A stretch of 64,000 nt of DNA from Streptomyces humi (GTDB lineage: Bacteria; Actinomycetota; Actinomycetes; Streptomycetales; Streptomycetaceae): assembly GCF_001005085.2 (NCBI RefSeq), contig NZ_LBMU02000029.1:124001-188000 (forward strand), read 5' to 3'. Position 1 is the first letter of the stretch; the number at the start of each line of letters is the position of its first letter. Of the stretch, positions 43,696 to 53,276 are shown in pieces. The position numbers were made by a program, and so were the translations under genes. The notes under the pieces were generated by a model that saw only the letters and a program-made list of their open reading frames with translations, was not told the DNA's origin and did not search any database.

Positions 43696-45375
43696 GTGGC
43701 GCAGGTGCCGCAGACATTCCTCGATGCTCTCGCGGTACGCACCTGGTGCGCTCTCGCACTCGGGGCGCTCGGCCGGGCACGCGAGGAGATCGACGCGATC
43801 AACGTCTACCCGGTGGCCGACGGCGACACCGGCACCAACCTCTACCTGACGGTGGAGTCGGCCACGGGCGCCGTGGAGGCCGTCTTCGCGGGCTACGAGC
43901 TGGGCGAGGAGGTCCCGACCCTCGCCGACGCCGCCCACGCGATGGCGCACGGGGCCCTCATAGGCGCGCGCGGCAACTCCGGCACGATCCTGGCGCAGCT
44001 GCTGCGCGGCATGGCCCACGTCCTCACCGCGGGTGAGGCGACTCACATCGACGGGGAGGGGCTGCGGCTGGCCCTTCGGCACGCCGCCGACTCCGCCCGG
44101 CAGGCCGTCGCCCACCCCGTGGAGGGCACCGTGCTGTCGGTCGCCACCGCCGCCGCCGTGGCCGCCGCCGACGGGACCGGGGACGACTGCGCGGCGGTCG
44201 CGCGGGCCGCCTACGCGGGCGCGTGCGAGGCGCTCGCGGCGACCCCGGGCCAGCTGGCCGCCCTGGAGCGGGCCGGAGTGGTCGACGCCGGCGGCCGGGG
44301 CCTGGTCGCGGTGCTGGGAGCGCTGGTGGAGGCGTTCACGGGGGAGACACCGGCCACGTTCGACGCACGGGCCGCGGGGGCGGGTCCGCTCGTCCACGCG
44401 CGCGTGGACGCCGTCTCCGACGCCCGCGCCGAGAACCGCGCCGAGGCCGCCGCCGGACCCGCCTTCGAGGTCATCTACCTGCTGGAGGCCGAGGAGCACG
44501 CCGTGGACCGGCTGCGGACCAGGCTCGACGCCCTCGGCGACTCCCTGGTGGTGGTCGGCGGCGACGGCCTGTGGAACGTCCATGTGCACGTCGACGACGC
44601 GGGCGCCGCCGTGGAGGCCGGGGTCGAGGCCGGACGGCCGCACCGCATCCGGATCACCCACTTCGGCGCCGGGGACGCGCACGCCGGCGGGGACCGGCCG
44701 CCGCGCGAGCGGGTGCAGCGGGCCGTGGTGGCCGTCGTACCGGGGGAGGGGCTGGCCGGGCTGTACGCCGAGGCCGGTGCCACCGCGGTGCTCGCCCGCC
44801 CAGGGGAGCCGCCCGCCAGCGGGGAGCTGGTGGACGCCGTACGGCGCGCCCACGCGCACGAGGTGGTGCTGCTGCCCAACGACGCCGACCTGCGGCACAC
44901 CGCCGCCGCGGCGGCCGAGCAGGCCCGCGCGGAGGGCATCCGGGTCGCCCTCATCCCGACCCGCTCGGCGGTCCAGGGCATCGCCGCGCTCGCCGTGCAC
45001 CAGCCGGACCGCCGCTTCGACGAGGACGTGGTCCAGATGACCTCGGCCGCCGGCGCCACCCGCTACGCCGAGGTCGTGGTCGCCGAACGCCAGTCCTGGA
45101 CCATGGCCGGCATCTGCCAGGCCGGGGACGTGCTGGGGCTCGTCGACGGTGACGTGGCCGTGATCGGCTCGGACGTCACGGCCACCGCCGAGACCGTCCT
45201 GGACCGCATGCTCCAGGCCGGCGGTGAACTGGTCACCCTGGTCCTCGGCGACGAGGCGCCCGAGGGCGTCGCCGACCGCCTGCGGGCACGCGTGCGCGAG
45301 GCGTACCTCGCCGTCGACACGGTGGTCTACGACGGCGGCCGGCAGGGCGCCCCGCTGCTCATCGGCGTCGAGTGA
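43696..45375 (+). CDS. DAK2-domain protein, fatty-acid kinase FakA-like
   Basis: 559 residues from GTG 43696 (AAGGAGG five bases upstream). The N-terminal DAK2/DhaL nucleotide-binding domain shows INVYPVADGDTGTNLYLT and GARGNSGTILAQLLRG. A middle domain with FEVIYLLEAEEHAVDRLRTRLDALGDSLVVVG matches FakA, and the C-terminal part is DegV-like. FakA proteins phosphorylate fatty acids held by a separate FakB (DegV) protein, which is not encoded nearby. The 3' end faces the TPR gene with a 21-bp gap. Confidence 0.85.
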   Translation: MAQVPQTFLDALAVRTWCALALGALGRAREEIDAINVYPVADGDTGTNLYLTVESATGAVEAVFAGYELGEEVPTLADAAHAMAHGALIGARGNSGTILAQLLRGMAHVLTAGEATHIDGEGLRLALRHAADSARQAVAHPVEGTVLSVATAAAVAAADGTGDDCAAVARAAYAGACEALAATPGQLAALERAGVVDAGGRGLVAVLGALVEAFTGETPATFDARAAGAGPLVHARVDAVSDARAENRAEAAAGPAFEVIYLLEAEEHAVDRLRTRLDALGDSLVVVGGDGLWNVHVHVDDAGAAVEAGVEAGRPHRIRITHFGAGDAHAGGDRPPRERVQRAVVAVVPGEGLAGLYAEAGATAVLARPGEPPASGELVDAVRRAHAHEVVLLPNDADLRHTAAAAAEQARAEGIRVALIPTRSAVQGIAALAVHQPDRRFDEDVVQMTSAAGATRYAEVVVAERQSWTMAGICQAGDVLGLVDGDVAVIGSDVTATAETVLDRMLQAGGELVTLVLGDEAPEGVADRLRARVREAYLAVDTVVYDGGRQGAPLLIGVE

Positions 45376-45396
45376 ACCCCTGACCGCGCGCCGCCC

Positions 45397-48306
45397 TCAG
45401 CCCTCCGTGAGCTCCAGCAGCTGCCGCGCCTCCGCCTGCCGGGCCCGGACCGTCTCGTCGGCAGGGTCGGCCCCCTCGTAGGCGTCCAGCACCGCTCGCG
45501 CGCGTGCCGCCGCGTCCGCCGGACGGCTCAGGTCCGCCTCCAGCCAGCCCGCGGCGAGTTCGGCACCGGTACGGCTGTGCACCGCGTCCGCGCCGAGCCC
45601 GGCGAACACCGAGACCGCCGTCGTCATCTCCGCGAGCGCCGCCTCGAACGCCGCCTGGATCGCCGTGTCCTCGGCGTCCTCGGGCACCGAACGGGCCAGC
45701 AGGTCACCGAACTGCCGGTGGGTGTGGCCGAGTTCACCGGCGAGCCGCTCCGCCGCGGCCGGGTCCGCGGCGGACTCCAGCGCCGCCTCGCACTCCCGGA
45801 CCGCGTCCGCCATCAGCTTCCGCGCGCCCGCCGGCCCCGCCTCCGTACGCAGCGCCAGCCAGGCCCGGGCACGCAGCGAACGCACCAGGAAGTGCACGTT
45901 GCCCATCGCCCGCCACAGCTCGCCCGCCCGCACGTACGCCCGGTCCGCCTCCACCGGCAGTCCCGCGTTGCCCAGCGACTCGGCCGCGAGGTGGGCCAGG
46001 GTGGCGTGGTCGTGCTGCTCGGGCCAGTGCCGGGCGATCTCCGCCGCCTGGAGCCGCCGTTCGGCCGCCGCGTGGTGCTCGCCGAGCTCGCTCAGGCAGT
46101 CCCCGAGCCACCACTGCGTCTGGACCACCGCGCCGTCCCCGTGCGTCTCGGCCCTCAGATCCGCCAGCGCCGACTCCAGCACCTCGGCGGCTTCCGCGAA
46201 CCGGCCCTGCCGCAGCAGGAAGCCGCCCAGCTGGTGCCGGGCCCAGGCGCCCAGCGTGCCGCTCTCCCCGGCCTCGTCGGCCCAGTGCGCGGCCTGGAGA
46301 GCGTGGTCGGCGGCCTCCTCGGCCGCGCCCCGCCCGCCGACCACCTCGGCGAGCTGGAGATACAGCTGGGCCCGCCCGATCGGCTCCACGTACGGTCCGC
46401 CGTGCTCCAGGGCCGAGCGCAGCGCCCGCTCCGCCTCGGCCAGGTCACCCTGCTCGTGGGCGAGCCCGGCCACCCGGACCTCGTACTCGACCGCGAACCA
46501 CGGCAGCTCCGCGCCGACGAACTGCGCCGACGCCTGCCGGAACAGCTCGCCCGCCCGCTCGCCGTCCCCGGCCTGCTCGGCCAGTTCGGCGAGCATCGCC
46601 CGCCCCTCGGCCGCCCGGGACACCAGCCGTACGTCGGACCCGCCGCGCCCGCCGACCAGCGCCAGCAGCTCCCGTACGGCCCGCTCGGCCTCCGTGGCGC
46701 CCGTCGACCGCTCGTGCACCTGCCGCATCAGGATCCGTGCCCGGCTCATCAGCACGGACGCCGTCTGCCGTACCCCGGTCGCGTCCTCGGCGTACAGCGC
46801 GAGGATCCGGTCGTACGGCTCGTCGATCCCGGCCAGCGCCTCGTCCAGCTCCCCGGACAGCGCCCGTACGTAGGCCGCGCGCGCGTGGGCCGCGATCGCC
46901 TCGCCCCGGTCGCCCGCCTCCGCGTACAGCTCGGCCGCCCGCTCGAACAGCTCGACGCCCTCCGGGCCGCGCCCCATCGCCGTGTGATCGGTGATCTCCG
47001 CACGGACGTACGTGTCCACCTCGGTCTCCTCCGCGGCCCGCGCGACCGCCGCCCACGCCTCCAGGGCGTGCGGCTGGAGCGTGTCCGACAGCCGGCGCGC
47101 CTCGGCGAGCAGTTCCGGCAGCCCCGGCCGCTCCGCCGGAGCCGCGGGAACGGCCGGCCCGACCGGCCCGGCGGGCGCCGTGCGCACCGCCCGCACGCCC
47201 AGCGGCAGCCGGTCCGCCAGCGGCTGCCGCGCCATGCGCTCACGCAGCTGGTCGCCCACGTACGAGGTGCCGTTGCGGGCGTCGAACCGGCTGGCCAGCT
47301 CCAGGGCCTCCCCGCGCGCGTGCCCGGCGAGTTCGCCGGCGGTCCAGGTCCGCCCGGCCGGACCCGGCACCCGCTGTTCGCCGAGCCCCAGGACGGTCAG
47401 CCGGTCCATCAGCAGCGCCACCACCGCCAGGAAGTCCATCCGGCTGCGCGGCTGCCCGGTGTCCGTGAAGTAGGCGGGACGTTCCGCCAGCAGCTCCAGA
47501 CCGCGTGCCTCGTTGCCGGTCAGCGCGCAGAACTCCAGGTGGTCGGCGTAGGCGCCCCGCATGCTCTCCATGGGCCGCACCAGCCGGAAACCGCGCAGGT
47601 GGTGGGCGCGGGCTTCGTCGGCCCGGCCCAGCCGCAGCAGCGGGAGCAGCGAGGAGGCGAGGACGGTGTGCGGCTCGTGGGCGCAGCTGTACTCGCCCTC
47701 CAGGACCGGCCGCCACAGCTCCAAGGCCTCCTCGTCCCGGCCGTTGCGCAGCTGCCAGCCGCCCTGACCGTGCAGCTCGCAGGCGTGGCAGTCGGCCATC
47801 CGGTCCCGGTCCGCCGCCAGCCAGGCCGCGTACGCCCGCTCGGCGCGCGGCAGGTCACCCATGTGCCCGGCGACGCTGAACTCGGCGCTGCGCACGGCCC
47901 GCTCCGAGTGCCCGGCGAGCCGGTAGCGGTGTTCCATCTCGCCCAGCCACTTCTCGATCGAGGCGAGCGGGATGTGCGGCTGGTCGAGCATGCCGGCCGA
48001 CATCCACTTGAAGACCCAGTGCAGCGAATGCGTCTCGTACTCGTCGAAGTCCCCGGGCCGCTCGTCCCACATCCGCAGCAGCCGCGCGAACGGGACGAAC
48101 ATCTTGTCCTTCTCGGAGCTGTAGTTGTAGACCTTCAGCTGGTGCCCCAGCGCCTCGATCACGGCCAGCGGGACGTTCAGCTTCTCGGCCTCCGCCAGCA
48201 GCTGCTCCGCGCGCGCGTTGCGGGCGGGCCCCTCCGGTTCCTCGGAGTTCTCCGCCATCGCCCGGCGCAGCGAGTCGAAGTCGGCGGTCCTGTCGGTTCC
48301 GCTCAT
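45397..48306 (-). CDS. Large TPR-like helical-repeat protein paired with HSP90
   Basis: 969 residues from ATG 48306. Almost wholly helical, with many degenerate 34-residue-type repeats (for example RGEAIAAHARAAYVRALSGELDEAL and GRFAEAAEVLESALADL). There is no catalytic motif, signal peptide or membrane segment. The start codon overlaps the HSP90 stop as TGATG, so it is translationally coupled to and probably made in proportion with the HSP90 protein. A scaffold or co-chaperone role is my inference from TPR-HSP90 pairing in eukaryotes. Confidence 0.8.
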   Translation of the reverse strand: MSGTDRTADFDSLRRAMAENSEEPEGPARNARAEQLLAEAEKLNVPLAVIEALGHQLKVYNYSSEKDKMFVPFARLLRMWDERPGDFDEYETHSLHWVFKWMSAGMLDQPHIPLASIEKWLGEMEHRYRLAGHSERAVRSAEFSVAGHMGDLPRAERAYAAWLAADRDRMADCHACELHGQGGWQLRNGRDEEALELWRPVLEGEYSCAHEPHTVLASSLLPLLRLGRADEARAHHLRGFRLVRPMESMRGAYADHLEFCALTGNEARGLELLAERPAYFTDTGQPRSRMDFLAVVALLMDRLTVLGLGEQRVPGPAGRTWTAGELAGHARGEALELASRFDARNGTSYVGDQLRERMARQPLADRLPLGVRAVRTAPAGPVGPAVPAAPAERPGLPELLAEARRLSDTLQPHALEAWAAVARAAEETEVDTYVRAEITDHTAMGRGPEGVELFERAAELYAEAGDRGEAIAAHARAAYVRALSGELDEALAGIDEPYDRILALYAEDATGVRQTASVLMSRARILMRQVHERSTGATEAERAVRELLALVGGRGGSDVRLVSRAAEGRAMLAELAEQAGDGERAGELFRQASAQFVGAELPWFAVEYEVRVAGLAHEQGDLAEAERALRSALEHGGPYVEPIGRAQLYLQLAEVVGGRGAAEEAADHALQAAHWADEAGESGTLGAWARHQLGGFLLRQGRFAEAAEVLESALADLRAETHGDGAVVQTQWWLGDCLSELGEHHAAAERRLQAAEIARHWPEQHDHATLAHLAAESLGNAGLPVEADRAYVRAGELWRAMGNVHFLVRSLRARAWLALRTEAGPAGARKLMADAVRECEAALESAADPAAAERLAGELGHTHRQFGDLLARSVPEDAEDTAIQAAFEAALAEMTTAVSVFAGLGADAVHSRTGAELAAGWLEADLSRPADAAARARAVLDAYEGADPADETVRARQAEARQLLELTEG

Positions 48307-50132
48307 CAGCGGTCGGCCTCCCCATGCGTGGCCCATTCCAGGAGGCCGATGAACGAGCGGTTGATCAGCGCCGAGTCGGCCGGCCGCAGCGGACGCTGGG
48401 CCATCAGCAGCGCCTGACCGTAGAGCGACTCGGTCGCGGTGCCGATCAGCTCCGGGTCCTTCAGCGAACTGATCCGCCGGATCAGCGGGTTGAGGTGGTT
48501 CAGCACCAGCCGCGCGCGGGGCGCGCTGCCGCGCAGCGAACCCAGGATGCCCGCCCACAGGTCGTCGGCCTGCTCCTCGGCCTCCGCGCGGGCCTGCTCG
48601 TGGCGGGCGGCACGGTCGTCCAGGTGCAGGGCGGGCACCGACAGGGGGTGGAAGGCCCGCAGCACGATGTCGCACTGCAACGGGTCGAGCTTGGCCCGCG
48701 CCACCGCCAGGAACCCCGCCAGCGACAGCTCCTCCGTCGGGTCCACCGCGTCCAGGTGCGCGGTCACGGTGTCCGCGTCCAGCTCCGCGACCACGGTCCC
48801 CGGCCGCACCGACGGCAGCGCCTCGACCAGCTCGCTGTCGTACGTGTAGCCGCCGTTGACCACCCCGACGCCCTGCGCGGAGGCGATCGGCGCGACCTGC
48901 CGGTACTCCTCGACCGTCCGCGTGAAGTGCACCACCGGGTGCCGCTGCGCGAACTCCTCCAGGGACAGCTGCCCGTCGGTGGTCTCGAAGGGGAGCCACG
49001 GCAGCATCGTGCGCAGCATCTCCCCGTCGTGCCGGGCCAGCGACTTCACACCCAGGTGGTGCACCGACAGGAAGGCGGACAGCCGTTCCGGGTCCCCGGC
49101 CGCGAGACCGGTCAGCCAGGACCGGATCCGCTCACCGAGCGCCTCCCGGACGGCGGCCAGCGTCTCGTCCTCGTACAGCGACTCGCGGGACGCGGTGGGC
49201 CGCAGACTGTCCGTGTCCAGGACGCAGCGCACGAAGAACGCCCAGTCGGGCAGCAGCTGTTCGGCCCGCTCGGTGAGCAGCATCCCCTTCAGGTGCACCC
49301 GGTGGGTCGCCCGCTGGGCGGGACTCACCGCCGACGGCAGCACGTAGGCCACGCCCCGGATCCCGGCCAGCGGCACGTCCAGGGCGATCGAGTCCAGCGG
49401 GGTGAAACCGAACAGCTCGTGACAGTGCCGGGCCAGCGCCACCCGGCGGGTCGCGGGGGAGGGGTACGGCCGGTCCCAGGGCGCGGGCAGGTCGGTGACC
49501 GCCTCCTCGCCCACCCGGACGTCGTAGGGCAGCAGCGAACCGAAGTCCCGCGCGAGCTGGAGCACCCGCCGCTCGTCCAGCCACTCCGCCGCGCCCGCCC
49601 GCGCCACCAGATGCACGGTGGTACCGGGCTCCGGCCGCGCCTCGGGCGGCAGCGTCCGCACGGTGTACGACCCGTCCTCGCGCGCCGTCCACTCCACGGG
49701 CGGCGCGCCCGGCGTACGGGCACTGCGGCTGACCACCCGGATCCGCTCGGCGACCACGAAACAGGCCAGCAGCCCGATGCCGAACTGGCCCAGGAAGTCG
49801 GAGCGGGCCTCCTGAAGCCCGTCGCTCCGCTTGGAGCTGCGCCCGATGGTCGCCAGCAGACTGTGCACGTCCGACTCGGTGAGCCCGACGCCGCTGTCCT
49901 CCACCCGGAGCGAGCTGCCGTCCGCGTACAGCCGCACCCGCGCCGGGGCGTCGGGCTGCCCGGCCCGTCTCGCGGTGATCGCGTCCACGGCGTTCTGGAG
50001 CAGCTCGCGCAGGTAGACCTTGGGGCTGGAGTACAGGTGATGGGAGAGCAGGTCCACCAAACCACGCAGGTCGACCTGGAACGTATGAGGTGACTGTGAT
50101 GCCTGGGATGACTGTGAGGTCTGGGAATCCAT
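48306..50132 (-). CDS. HSP90-family protein (divergent HtpG-like)
   Basis: 608 residues. The GHKL ATPase domain is intact: YLRELLQNAVDAITAR (N box), EDSGVGLTESDVHSLLATIGRSSK (G1 and lid) and DFLGQFGIGLLACFVVA (G2). The middle domain is recognisable (RVHLKGMLLTERAEQLLPDWAFFVRCVLDTDSLRPTASRE), the C-terminal third is diverged from HtpG, and the end lacks MEEVD. Probably an ATP-driven chaperone for a specific client. It is the first gene of a two-gene unit with the TPR-like protein, inserted between core genes and divergent from recG. No good SD was found. Confidence 0.88.
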   Translation of the reverse strand: MDSQTSQSSQASQSPHTFQVDLRGLVDLLSHHLYSSPKVYLRELLQNAVDAITARRAGQPDAPARVRLYADGSSLRVEDSGVGLTESDVHSLLATIGRSSKRSDGLQEARSDFLGQFGIGLLACFVVAERIRVVSRSARTPGAPPVEWTAREDGSYTVRTLPPEARPEPGTTVHLVARAGAAEWLDERRVLQLARDFGSLLPYDVRVGEEAVTDLPAPWDRPYPSPATRRVALARHCHELFGFTPLDSIALDVPLAGIRGVAYVLPSAVSPAQRATHRVHLKGMLLTERAEQLLPDWAFFVRCVLDTDSLRPTASRESLYEDETLAAVREALGERIRSWLTGLAAGDPERLSAFLSVHHLGVKSLARHDGEMLRTMLPWLPFETTDGQLSLEEFAQRHPVVHFTRTVEEYRQVAPIASAQGVGVVNGGYTYDSELVEALPSVRPGTVVAELDADTVTAHLDAVDPTEELSLAGFLAVARAKLDPLQCDIVLRAFHPLSVPALHLDDRAARHEQARAEAEEQADDLWAGILGSLRGSAPRARLVLNHLNPLIRRISSLKDPELIGTATESLYGQALLMAQRPLRPADSALINRSFIGLLEWATHGEADR

Positions 50133-50301
50133 CGTCGCTGCGCCGGAGGGGGGAAGACGTGGTCGGCGCGGGGTCGGGCGGTCCCTGATGGGGCGGTGAC
50201 CGCGGAAGGATGGCCGGAGCGCGCCATCCTATGACTCAAAACGACCGTCTGACCAGGTGTTTCCCGAACCGTATCCGGGATTGTCAGTGGCGTGGTGTGC
50301 A

Positions 50302-52527
50302 ATGGATCTCGTGCCCGCACTGGAAGAACCACTGAAACAACCGCTGAAGTCAGTGCTCGGCCCCGCCACCGCGAAGGTGATGGCCGAGCATCTCGGCCTG
50401 CACACCGTCGGCGACCTCCTGCACCACTATCCCCGCAGGTACGAGGAGCGCGGCCAGCTCACCCACCTCGCCGACCTGCCCATGGACGAACACGTCACGG
50501 TGGTCGCCATGGTGGCCGACGCCCGCCTGCACACGTTCGCCTCCGCCAAGGCGCCCCGCGGCAAGGGCCAGCGCCTGGAGGTCACGATCACCGACGGCAG
50601 CGGCCGGCTCCAACTGGTCTTCTTCGGCGCCGGCGTGCACAAACCCCACAAGGAACTCCTGCCGGGCACCCGCGCGATGTTCGCCGGCAAGGTCTCGGTC
50701 TTCAACCGCCGCCTCCAACTGGCCCACCCGGCCTACGAGCTGCTCCGCGGCGACGACCCGGCGGAGTCCGTGGAGACCTGGGCGGGCGCCCTCATCCCGC
50801 TCTACCCCGCCACCGCCAAACTGGAGTCCTGGAAGATCGGCAAGGCCGTCCAGACGGTCCTGCCCAGCGCCCAGGACGCCCTGGACCCGCTGCCACCGGC
50901 CCTCCGCGAGGGCCGTGGACTGGTCCCCCTCCCCGAGGCCCTCCTCAAGATCCACCGCCCGGGCACCAAGGCGGACATCGCCCAGGCCCGCGACCGCCTC
51001 AAGTGGGACGAGGCCTTCGTCCTCCAGGTGGCCCTGGCCCGCCGTCGGCACGCCGACGCCCAACTCCCGGCCGTGGCCCGCGAACCGTCCCCCGACGGCC
51101 TCCTCACGGCCTTCGACGACCGCCTCCCCTTCACCCTCACGGACGGCCAGAGGAAGGTCTCGAAGGAGATCTTCGACGACCTGGCGACGGAACACCCGAT
51201 GCACCGGCTGCTCCAGGGCGAAGTGGGTTCGGGCAAGACGCTGGTCGCCCTCCGCGCCATGCTCGCCGTGGTCGACGCGGGCGGCCAGGCCGCCATGCTC
51301 GCCCCCACCGAGGTCCTGGCCCAGCAGCACCACCGCTCGGTCACCGAGATGATGGGCGAGCTGGCCGAAGGCGGCATGCTCGGCGGCGCGGACCACGCGA
51401 CCAAGGTCGTCCTCCTCACCGGCTCCATGGGTACGGCGGCCCGCCGCCAGGCCATGCTCGACCTGGTCACCGGCGAGGCCGGCATCGTCATCGGCACCCA
51501 CGCGCTGATCGAGGACAAGGTCCAGTTCCACGAGCTCGGCCTGGTCGTCGTCGACGAGCAGCACCGCTTCGGCGTCGAACAGCGGGACGCCCTGCGCGGC
51601 AAGGGCAAGCAGCCGCCCCACCTCCTCGTGATGACGGCGACCCCCATCCCGCGCACGGTCGCGATGACGGTCTTCGGCGACCTGGAGACCTCGGTCCTGG
51701 ACCAGCTCCCGGCGGGCCGCTCCCCGATCGCCACCCATGTGGTCCCCGCCGCCGACAAGCCCCACTTCCTGGCCCGCGCCTGGGAACGGGTCAGGGAGGA
51801 AGTCGGGAACGGCCACCAGGCCTACGTCGTCTGCCCCCGCATCGGCGACGACATCGACGAGGCGGCCGACCCCGAGAAGGCGAAGAGGTCGGCCGAGGAC
51901 GAGGCGGAGAAGCGCCCGCCGCTGGCCGTCCTGGACGTGGCCGGCCACCTCGCCGAGGGACCGCTGAACGGGCTCCGCGTCGAGGTCCTGCACGGCCGCA
52001 TGCACCCGGACGACAAGGACGCGGTCATGCGCCGCTTCACCGCGGGTGACACGGACGTCCTGGTCGCCACCACGGTCATCGAGGTCGGTGTGAACGTCCC
52101 CAACGCCACGGCCATGGTGATCATGGACGCCGACCGCTTCGGCGTCTCCCAGCTCCACCAGCTGCGCGGCCGCGTCGGCCGGGGTTCCGCCCCCGGCCTC
52201 TGCCTCCTGGTCACGGAGATGCCCGAGGCGAGCGCGGCCCGCCAGCGCCTGACGGCGGTCGCCTCCACCCTGGACGGCTTCGAGCTCTCCCGCATCGACC
52301 TGGAACAGCGCAGAGAGGGCGACGTCCTCGGCCAGGCCCAGTCGGGCGCCCGCTCCAGCCTCCGCGTCCTGGCGGTCATCGAGGACGAGGAGATCATCGC
52401 GGAGGCGCGGGAGGAGGCGACGGCCCTGGTGGCGAGAGACCCGGAGCTGACAGACCTGCCCGGCCTGCGAACGGCCCTGGACGCCCTCCTGGACGAGGAG
52501 AGAGAGCAGTACTTGGAAAAAGGCTGA
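50302..52527 (+). CDS. recG: ATP-dependent DNA helicase RecG
   Basis: 741 residues from ATG 50302; GTG 50308 is an alternative and neither has an SD. The wedge OB-domain (LHHYPRRYEERG, LEVTITDGSGRLQLVFFG) precedes the helicase motor. Motor motifs: QGEVGSGKT (Walker A), LAPTEVLAQQH, VVDEQHRFGVEQR (DExH), TATPIPRT, LHGRMHP, VATTVIEVGVNVPNAT and QLRGRVGRG. It remodels stalled forks and Holliday junctions. Divergent from the HSP90 unit. A dispersed repeat follows it. Confidence 0.96.
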   Translation: MDLVPALEEPLKQPLKSVLGPATAKVMAEHLGLHTVGDLLHHYPRRYEERGQLTHLADLPMDEHVTVVAMVADARLHTFASAKAPRGKGQRLEVTITDGSGRLQLVFFGAGVHKPHKELLPGTRAMFAGKVSVFNRRLQLAHPAYELLRGDDPAESVETWAGALIPLYPATAKLESWKIGKAVQTVLPSAQDALDPLPPALREGRGLVPLPEALLKIHRPGTKADIAQARDRLKWDEAFVLQVALARRRHADAQLPAVAREPSPDGLLTAFDDRLPFTLTDGQRKVSKEIFDDLATEHPMHRLLQGEVGSGKTLVALRAMLAVVDAGGQAAMLAPTEVLAQQHHRSVTEMMGELAEGGMLGGADHATKVVLLTGSMGTAARRQAMLDLVTGEAGIVIGTHALIEDKVQFHELGLVVVDEQHRFGVEQRDALRGKGKQPPHLLVMTATPIPRTVAMTVFGDLETSVLDQLPAGRSPIATHVVPAADKPHFLARAWERVREEVGNGHQAYVVCPRIGDDIDEAADPEKAKRSAEDEAEKRPPLAVLDVAGHLAEGPLNGLRVEVLHGRMHPDDKDAVMRRFTAGDTDVLVATTVIEVGVNVPNATAMVIMDADRFGVSQLHQLRGRVGRGSAPGLCLLVTEMPEASAARQRLTAVASTLDGFELSRIDLEQRREGDVLGQAQSGARSSLRVLAVIEDEEIIAEAREEATALVARDPELTDLPGLRTALDALLDEEREQYLEKG

Positions 52528-52538
52528 AGGTGACCAGC

Positions 52539-52600
52539 TCAGGGGCGCGGGGAACTGCGCGAGCAACCCCCACGGACCCGCAGCCGCCATCGCACACCAG
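52539..52600 (+). repeat. Dispersed REP-like element, copy E
   Basis: Core GGGGCGCGGGGAAC-T-GCGCGA (52542-52562) followed by GCAACCCCCACGG and ACCCGCAGCCG, in the recG-rsmD gap 15 bp after the recG stop codon. Confidence 0.75.
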
Positions 52601-52662
52601 GCACCCACCCCCATGGGCCTGCCAAACTGAACCGAAAAGCCGCCCTCGAAGAAGGACCCCCC

Positions 52663-53250
52663 ATGACCCGCGTGATCGCCGGCCAGGCAGGCGGACGGCG
52701 CCTCTCGGTGCCGCCCGGCACAGGAACCCGGCCGACATCCGACCGCGCGCGCGAAGGCCTCTTCTCCACCTGGCAGTCCCTCCTCGGCGGCCCCCTGGAC
52801 GGCGAACGCGTCCTCGACCTCTACGCGGGCTCCGGCGCAGTGGGCCTGGAGGCCCTCTCCCGGGGCGCGAGCCACACCCTCCTCGTCGAGGCCGACGCCA
52901 GAGCCGCCCGTGTCGTACGCGAGAACGTGAAGAACCTCGGCCTGCCCGGCGCCGAGGTACGGGCGGGCAGAGCCGAGCAGATCATCCAGAACCCGGCACC
53001 GGCCGAGCCGTACGGCATCGTCTTCCTGGACCCCCCGTACGCCGTCTCCGACGACGATCTTCGGGAGATTCTCCTCACACTCCGCTCGGAGGGCTGGCTC
53101 ACGCCCGACGCCCTCGTCACCGTGGAGCGCAGCACCAGAGGCGGCGAATTCCGCTGGCCGACCGGCTTCGAACCCCTCCGGTCCCGTCGCTACGGCGAGG
53201 GAACGTTTTGGTACGGTCGCGCCGCCTCTACGTGCGAAGACGCACGATGA
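52663..53250 (+). CDS. rsmD: 16S rRNA (guanine(966)-N(2))-methyltransferase
   Basis: 195 residues. TRVIAGQAGGRRLSVPPG at the N-terminus, RPTSDRAREGLFS, the SAM motif VLDLYAGSGAVGLEALSRGA, and the catalytic DPPY (FLDPPYAVSDDD) are the RsmD signature. It methylates G966 in the small subunit. Its stop codon lies 26 bp before coaD, the conserved rsmD-coaD arrangement. Confidence 0.95.
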   Translation: MTRVIAGQAGGRRLSVPPGTGTRPTSDRAREGLFSTWQSLLGGPLDGERVLDLYAGSGAVGLEALSRGASHTLLVEADARAARVVRENVKNLGLPGAEVRAGRAEQIIQNPAPAEPYGIVFLDPPYAVSDDDLREILLTLRSEGWLTPDALVTVERSTRGGEFRWPTGFEPLRSRRYGEGTFWYGRAASTCEDAR

Positions 53251-53276
53251 CCGGACCGGAGAGCGAGGGATCACAA

